Source of the DNA: Jeotgalibacillus haloalkalitolerans
Lineage (GTDB): Bacteria > Bacillota > Bacilli > Bacillales > Jeotgalibacillaceae
Direction of reading: 5' to 3'
NCBI RefSeq assembly: GCF_034427455.1
Contig: NZ_JAXQNN010000005.1
Location: 124,001-188,000, forward strand
Length of the DNA stretch: 64,000 nt
Part shown: positions 60,649-64,000 of the stretch, piece by piece
Position numbering within the stretch: position 1 is the first letter of the stretch
How the letters are laid out: each line of letters starts with the position of its first letter
Position numbers and translations under genes: made by a program
The notes under the pieces: generated by a model
Seen by the model: only the letters and a program-made list of their open reading frames with translations
Told to the model about the DNA's origin: nothing
The model's database searches: none

Positions 60649-61197
60649 TTATCCATTAATCTCCCCGCATGCAATCCTTGCACCGGAATTCCCTGACGGA
60701 TCTGTTTTGTAGTCATCAGGACCTTCATGAATCACAATGGCACTTCCATCCTCATCCAGCAGAGAATGCGTATTGTCTTTTTCAAGCGTCAGTTCTTTCA
60801 CAGTTAATTCAAGGTCAATCGTACCGTCTTCATCAACCTTCAGATTTGGCAGGTCGCCGGCATGGTAACCCTTTGGATTCTCGAACCCGTGCTGCTTCTT
60901 TCCGGGGTTAAAGTGACTGCCGGCAGAATCAAATTCAGGTGGGGTACATACACCTGTTTTATGAATATGAACCGCTTTTTCTCCCGGCTCCAGTCCTTTG
61001 ACAGACAGCTGAATGACGACACCTTCATCACTCTCCTGAAAAGTGGCTGTTCCGATTTTTTCGCCCCCGCTGTTCACCATTTCAGACTCAATCACTGGTA
61101 CTGCGCTCGCGGGAACTGTACTGTCCTGAAGCATCTGACACCCGCCGAGCCCTGCTGCAATCATGCTGATGACAAGACCAATCGTATAGTTTTTCAT
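60649..61197 (-). CDS. sodC: Cu/Zn superoxide dismutase-like lipoprotein
   Basis: A 182-residue exported lipoprotein: signal peptide with lipobox LGGC (Cys20), then the SOD fold. Metal ligands are all visible: HIHKTGVC (two Cu His and a disulfide Cys), SAGSHFNPGKKQHGF (bridging and Zn His), KGYHAGDLPN (Zn His and Asp), SAIVIHEGPDDY (last Cu His) and GARIACGE (second Cys). It would detoxify superoxide at the outer face of the membrane. B. subtilis YojM of this family is thought to be impaired by a missing ligand; here none is missing. Confidence 0.92.
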   Translation of the reverse strand: MKNYTIGLVISMIAAGLGGCQMLQDSTVPASAVPVIESEMVNSGGEKIGTATFQESDEGVVIQLSVKGLEPGEKAVHIHKTGVCTPPEFDSAGSHFNPGKKQHGFENPKGYHAGDLPNLKVDEDGTIDLELTVKELTLEKDNTHSLLDEDGSAIVIHEGPDDYKTDPSGNSGARIACGEING

Positions 61198-61251
61198 AAA
61201 AAAGGACCTCCTATTCTAACAATAGGCTGTCCTGATTTTGTATAAATTAAA

Positions 61252-62175
61252 CTACCTTCTTGCCATCGACATGAGTGTGAAACCGATGTTTGCCGGTCTT
61301 TCAGCTAAGCGTTTCATAAAATAGGTGTACCAGTCTTTACCAAACGGTACATACACAACCATGTTCCATCCTTCTTCAGCAAGTTCCTTCTGCTTCTCTT
61401 CCCGCATACCCTGAAGCATCTGGAATTCAAATTGTTCTTTCGGAATGTCATGCTCTTTTACAACCTGTTTCACAAAATCGATCATGTCATTATCATGTGT
61501 GGCAACCTGTGTATAATTCCCTTTCAACAGCTGCGTCTTGACCAGTTTTTTATAGTTTTCATCTACATATGATTTGTTATTGATGTCTACATCACGCGAT
61601 TCAATATAGGCCCCTTTGACAAAACGGATTGCCGGAGAAAAGGGATCAAGTCTTTCAACGTCAGTCTCTGTTCTGAAAAGATTCGCCTGCAATGCAATGC
61701 CAATGTTCTCATGGTTCTCTTTTAATGTTTCAAAAACAGAGATAATATCCTCGCAGTTTTTGTATTCTTCCATATTGATTGTGACAAACACATTATACTT
61801 TTTTGCTTCCTTCAGAATTTCATCCATGTTCCGAATCGCAGTCTCTTTCCCAACTTCCAGTCCAACACTGAAAAGCTTGAGTGAGATTTGTGCATTCAGC
61901 TTTTCATCTCTGATGGCATGAATGGCTTTAAAGCAGTTATCAACATATTTTTTTGTATCTTCCTCTGTTTTTACAAATTCTCCGAGACAGTCAATCGTAG
62001 CACCAATTCCGTTACTGTTTAACTTTTTAACCTGCTTCACCATATCACCTGTTTTTTCCCCGCCAACAAAATGAGAACCGCCAAGGTCCATACCGTTACG
62101 TCTTGAAATATCAATGAACAGCTGATTATAAGCCAGAGTTGTAAAGAACTGATTTAAAGCAGATGCAATGATCAT
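61252..62175 (-). CDS. Proline dehydrogenase
   Basis: A 307-residue FAD enzyme (PutB/FadM type) oxidising proline to pyrroline-5-carboxylate and passing electrons to the quinone pool. Motifs: FVGGEKTGDMVKQVKKLN, LQANLFRTETDVERL, IRFVKGAYIESRDV, VATHDNDMI, EFQMLQGMREEK and VPFGKDWYTYFMKRLAERPAN (read in parts), covering FAD and proline binding. The start is ATG 62175 with AGGAGG upstream. No P5C dehydrogenase lies adjacent. Monocistronic. Confidence 0.93.
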   Translation of the reverse strand: MIIASALNQFFTTLAYNQLFIDISRRNGMDLGGSHFVGGEKTGDMVKQVKKLNSNGIGATIDCLGEFVKTEEDTKKYVDNCFKAIHAIRDEKLNAQISLKLFSVGLEVGKETAIRNMDEILKEAKKYNVFVTINMEEYKNCEDIISVFETLKENHENIGIALQANLFRTETDVERLDPFSPAIRFVKGAYIESRDVDINNKSYVDENYKKLVKTQLLKGNYTQVATHDNDMIDFVKQVVKEHDIPKEQFEFQMLQGMREEKQKELAEEGWNMVVYVPFGKDWYTYFMKRLAERPANIGFTLMSMARR

Positions 62176-62313
62176 GAAAAAGCCTCCTTCTACTTTCAAG
62201 TTCTTTACTAATTCCCTAATTGATTCTTTAAAAACAAATGGATTTGAAATTTTCTTTTGACAGCACTGCGTGATAAAATAGGGATTGGACTAAACACTAA
62301 AGGAGTGCTAAAA

Positions 62314-62748
62314 ATGGCAAAAACAGGTTACATTGATTTAACAAATGGACATAAAATTTCTTTTGAACTTTACCCTGAAGAAGCACCGGGTACAGTTCAA
62401 AACTTTGAAAAGCTTGCGAATGAAGGTTTCTACGACGGTCTTAACTTCCACCGCGTGATCCCTGGTTTCGTAAGTCAGGGCGGATGCCCAAACAAGAATG
62501 GTACTGGCGGCCCCGGTTACACAATTAAATGTGAAACTGAAGGCAACCCGCACCGTCATCAGCCAGGTTCACTTTCAATGGCTCACGCCGGCAGAGACAC
62601 TGGCGGCAGCCAATTCTTCATCGTACACGAGTCACAGCCTCACTTAGATGGCGTGCATACAGTGTTCGGTAAAGTAACAGAAGGTCTTGAGCATGCACAA
62701 GGTATGGAACAGGGCGCAGGCATCAACGAAATCCGCGTGAACGGTTAA
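62314..62748 (+). CDS. ppiB: Peptidyl-prolyl cis-trans isomerase, cyclophilin type
   Basis: A 144-residue single-domain cyclophilin: [63 protein letters not shown] (read in parts). The catalytic Arg (FHRV) and the Phe/Gln/His pocket are present. It speeds proline isomerisation in the cytosol. Start at ATG 62314 with AAAGGAG. A TTGACA box lies at about 62259. The hairpin after it begins GC-rich element copy 5. Confidence 0.95.
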   Translation: MAKTGYIDLTNGHKISFELYPEEAPGTVQNFEKLANEGFYDGLNFHRVIPGFVSQGGCPNKNGTGGPGYTIKCETEGNPHRHQPGSLSMAHAGRDTGGSQFFIVHESQPHLDGVHTVFGKVTEGLEHAQGMEQGAGINEIRVNG

Positions 62749-62758
62749 TAAAAAATTT

Positions 62759-62797
62759 TAAAAAGCTGAGACAATTATTACATTGTCTCAGCTTTTT
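62759..62797 (+). terminator. ppiB terminator, left end of GC-rich element copy 5
   Basis: AAAAAGCTGAGACAA ... TTGTCTCAGCTTTTT, a perfect 15-bp stem. Confidence 0.92.
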
Positions 62798-62798
62798 A

Positions 62799-62931
62799 AA
62801 TTGTTTCGCTGCGCTTCAGGCGGACGCTTTCCCCGGGGACGGCGGTGAGACTCCTCGTCGCTGCGCGCCTGCGGGGTCTCACCTGTCCGTCACATCCCAT
62901 TGGAGTCGCCACCTTACGCTCCGCTACACTT
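62799..62931 (+). repeat. GC-rich palindromic element, copy 5
   Basis: TTGTTTCGCTGCGCTTCAGG to CCTTACGCTCCGCTACACTT, with core GGCGGTGAGACTCCTC ... GCGGGGTCTCACCTGTCC. Ends match copies 2 and 3. Confidence 0.9.
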
Positions 62932-62998
62932 GGATTTCAATATAAATATTGTCTTACGTAATAACCTTTATAAATTGACACAGACTTTTTAATTTCAT

Positions 62999-63115
62999 TC
63001 AATCATCCGTATCTGTCCACCAGTACACCAATATCATAAAGAGTATCATCAGAATGCCAGCTACAATGTAGAATCCGTCAGGCACATACTGTCCCCCAAA
63101 AAAGCTGAATAGCAA
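62999..63115 (-). CDS. 38-residue single-helix membrane protein
   Basis: A TTG start at 63115 with AGGAGGG six bases ahead opens a 38-codon frame: LLFSFFGGQYVPDGFY then the helix IVAGILMILFMILVYWW and an acidic end TDTDD. The binding site overlaps the stop of the DUF1648 gene upstream, so the two are translationally linked. Short membrane proteins of this kind often act as subunits or regulators of a partner. No family is recognised. Real coding is supported by the ideal ribosome binding site and hydrophobic composition. Confidence 0.7.
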   Translation of the reverse strand: MLFSFFGGQYVPDGFYIVAGILMILFMILVYWWTDTDD

Positions 63116-63126
63116 ATGATCCCTCC

Positions 63127-63627
63127 TCACAGCTTAATTGATCTGTAAATAAACCAGCCCATTGAACTGAATAACAGTGTCAGAAAAACAGGCATGACCC
63201 CGGCTGACAAATTTGCACTGCCTCCGGTTCCGATCAACGTAAGTTCATATGTAATATAAGCAAATAATAACACGCAGAGGTTCTTTATGACATTCATCAT
63301 TAATACACCGTTCAAGTATTGCTTCTCTGCATTTTCTTCAGTTATTTTCCCCAAATAATTATAAGTATGTGGCACTCTTTCCAGTGCAGTTAGGCTTCCC
63401 CACATGACAAAACCGATCACCGGCAGCATGATTGCACTCCATTTACCGCCAAATCCATCTGCTTCACCGGCTGCATTAAAGTGAATCGGAATCACATCTG
63501 AGAGGTTTCCCCATGAAATTGCAAGATATGCTGTAGCCACCACGAGTAAGATCAGCGAAATCAGACTGAATAGTTTTGCCCAAAAAGGTTTTTCGATTTG
63601 AATAACTGGTCTGTTTGGATGAAGCAT
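63127..63627 (-). CDS. DUF1648 domain membrane protein
   Basis: A 166-residue protein with about four helices. After helix 1 comes LSDVIPIHFNAAGEADGFGGKWSAIMLPVIGFVMWG (read in parts), the DUF1648 signature PxHFNxxGxxDGxGxK (related to SdpI-type immunity and regulator proteins). The family function is unknown except for the SdpI link. AAGGGGG site. The small membrane protein follows directly, probably in one operon. Confidence 0.88.
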   Translation of the reverse strand: MLHPNRPVIQIEKPFWAKLFSLISLILLVVATAYLAISWGNLSDVIPIHFNAAGEADGFGGKWSAIMLPVIGFVMWGSLTALERVPHTYNYLGKITEENAEKQYLNGVLMMNVIKNLCVLLFAYITYELTLIGTGGSANLSAGVMPVFLTLLFSSMGWFIYRSIKL

Positions 63628-64000
63628 AACATGTCCCCCTTAAATCATCTTACTCTATTATACGATTACCGCCTTTAAACGTTCCCTGCATCTTTATAAA
63701 AAGCTTTTTTAATAAAACACTTCGCTTCTCAACATTTTTTCTGAATGATCACTCACTCTTTTTAGTTCGATTTTCGACATTTTCCCAAAAAAATCAGGCT
63801 ATTTTAAGAAAATAACGATCGATTCAGACATTAGATTATTTCATTAATGGTTTTATTTACATAATAAACATGAAAAAAGATTATACAAATCTTAAAAAGT
63901 TCATTCTTAATGTATAAGATTACGAGAAAATTTTCCCGATAAACAAACTCGGATTCCTCTGATAGGATGAAATTGTTCTCAAAATATTACGAAAAAAGGA
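63628..64000. other. AT-rich intergenic region, probable upstream region of the next gene
   Basis: About 370 bp of AT-rich DNA. No open frame with a ribosome binding site is seen. The window ends in AAAAAAGGA, which looks like a plus-strand ribosome binding site for a gene starting just outside. Promoter-like TATAAGAT lies near 63914. Confidence 0.5.

Noticed and set aside
60218-60712. 164-codon plus-strand open frame
   Set aside because: It runs through the class A array and into sodC antisense, has no ribosome binding site, and its composition follows the repeats.

Overview
The window is chromosomal DNA of a low-to-mid GC Gram-positive bacterium of the order Bacillales. Ribosome binding sites are strong AGGAGG types. 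Many genes have close Bacillus counterparts (manganese pyrophosphatase, spo0M, ytxH, DUF3243, yjgC/yjgD, an rsbR paralogue), and SigB-type promoters and a CcpA-type cre site can be read. Sucrose PTS genes, an OFA-family transporter and a non-DAP-type MurE motif hint at a Planococcaceae/Caryophanaceae or Jeotgalibacillus-like host, but this is a guess. No rRNA, tRNA, CRISPR, transposase or prophage genes were found. Most genes are on the minus strand.

Layout. 0-16.8 kb is a mixed housekeeping region: a uracil-DNA glycosylase fragment, ppaC, a lactonase, an AEC transporter, a site-2-protease-like protein with an altered active site, nei, a CwlK-like peptidase, a HAD phosphatase, a MurE ligase, acetyltransferases, an asparagine synthetase, and a VmlR/Vga-like ABC-F gene behind an attenuator leader. 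17.3-19 kb holds a persulfide-response unit (cstR, DsrE-like, TauE-like). A matching operator-promoter lies 23 kb away in front of two rhodanese-fold genes (41.3-41.9 kb). 19.3-20.1 kb is an RsbR-type stressosome protein. 22-36 kb is a molybdenum island: fdhD, an OFA transporter, DUF1641 and a YjgC-type molybdoenzyme, then moaB-moaA-mobA-moaD-moaE-mobB-moeA as an overlapping operon, divergent moaC and a moeB/thiF-like gene. 36-46.7 kb has a PadR-chrA unit, ytxH, acetyltransferases, a phosphoesterase, a hydroxyacid dehydrogenase, a DMT permease, a Gfo/Idh oxidoreductase and an acetamidase. 47.2-54.7 kb is a second-messenger cluster: HD-GYP, class III nucleotide cyclase, response regulator, hybrid histidine kinase, and a nearby EAL protein. 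56.2-60.2 kb is a sucrose operon (scrA, scrB, scrR) with LacI-type operators and a cre site. 60.6-63.6 kb holds a sodC-like lipoprotein, proline dehydrogenase, a cyclophilin, a 38-residue membrane protein and a DUF1648 protein.

The most unusual signal is non-coding. Eight degenerate arrays lie just beyond transcription units, next to rho-independent terminators. They fall into three sequence classes (GGTGA, ATTGCTACAA, TTCATGAGAT), yet all keep a step of 21-22 bp, two turns of B-DNA, with irregular steps mostly near 30-32 bp (three turns). I know of no named family matching this. A separate family of GC-rich palindromic elements has five clear copies plus a shorter relative with terminal inverted repeats in two copies. 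All seven lie in the same orientation, and four of them carry a terminator hairpin at one end.

Regulatory links read from sequence: three well-supported SigB-type promoters of the form GTTTAR-N13-GGG (DUF3243, ytxH, the M50-like gene) and a fourth with N14 before the yjgC-like operon; CsoR/CstR-type palindromes placed exactly between -35 and -10 in front of cstR and the rhodanese pair; a PadR-type palindrome over the -10 of padR-chrA.
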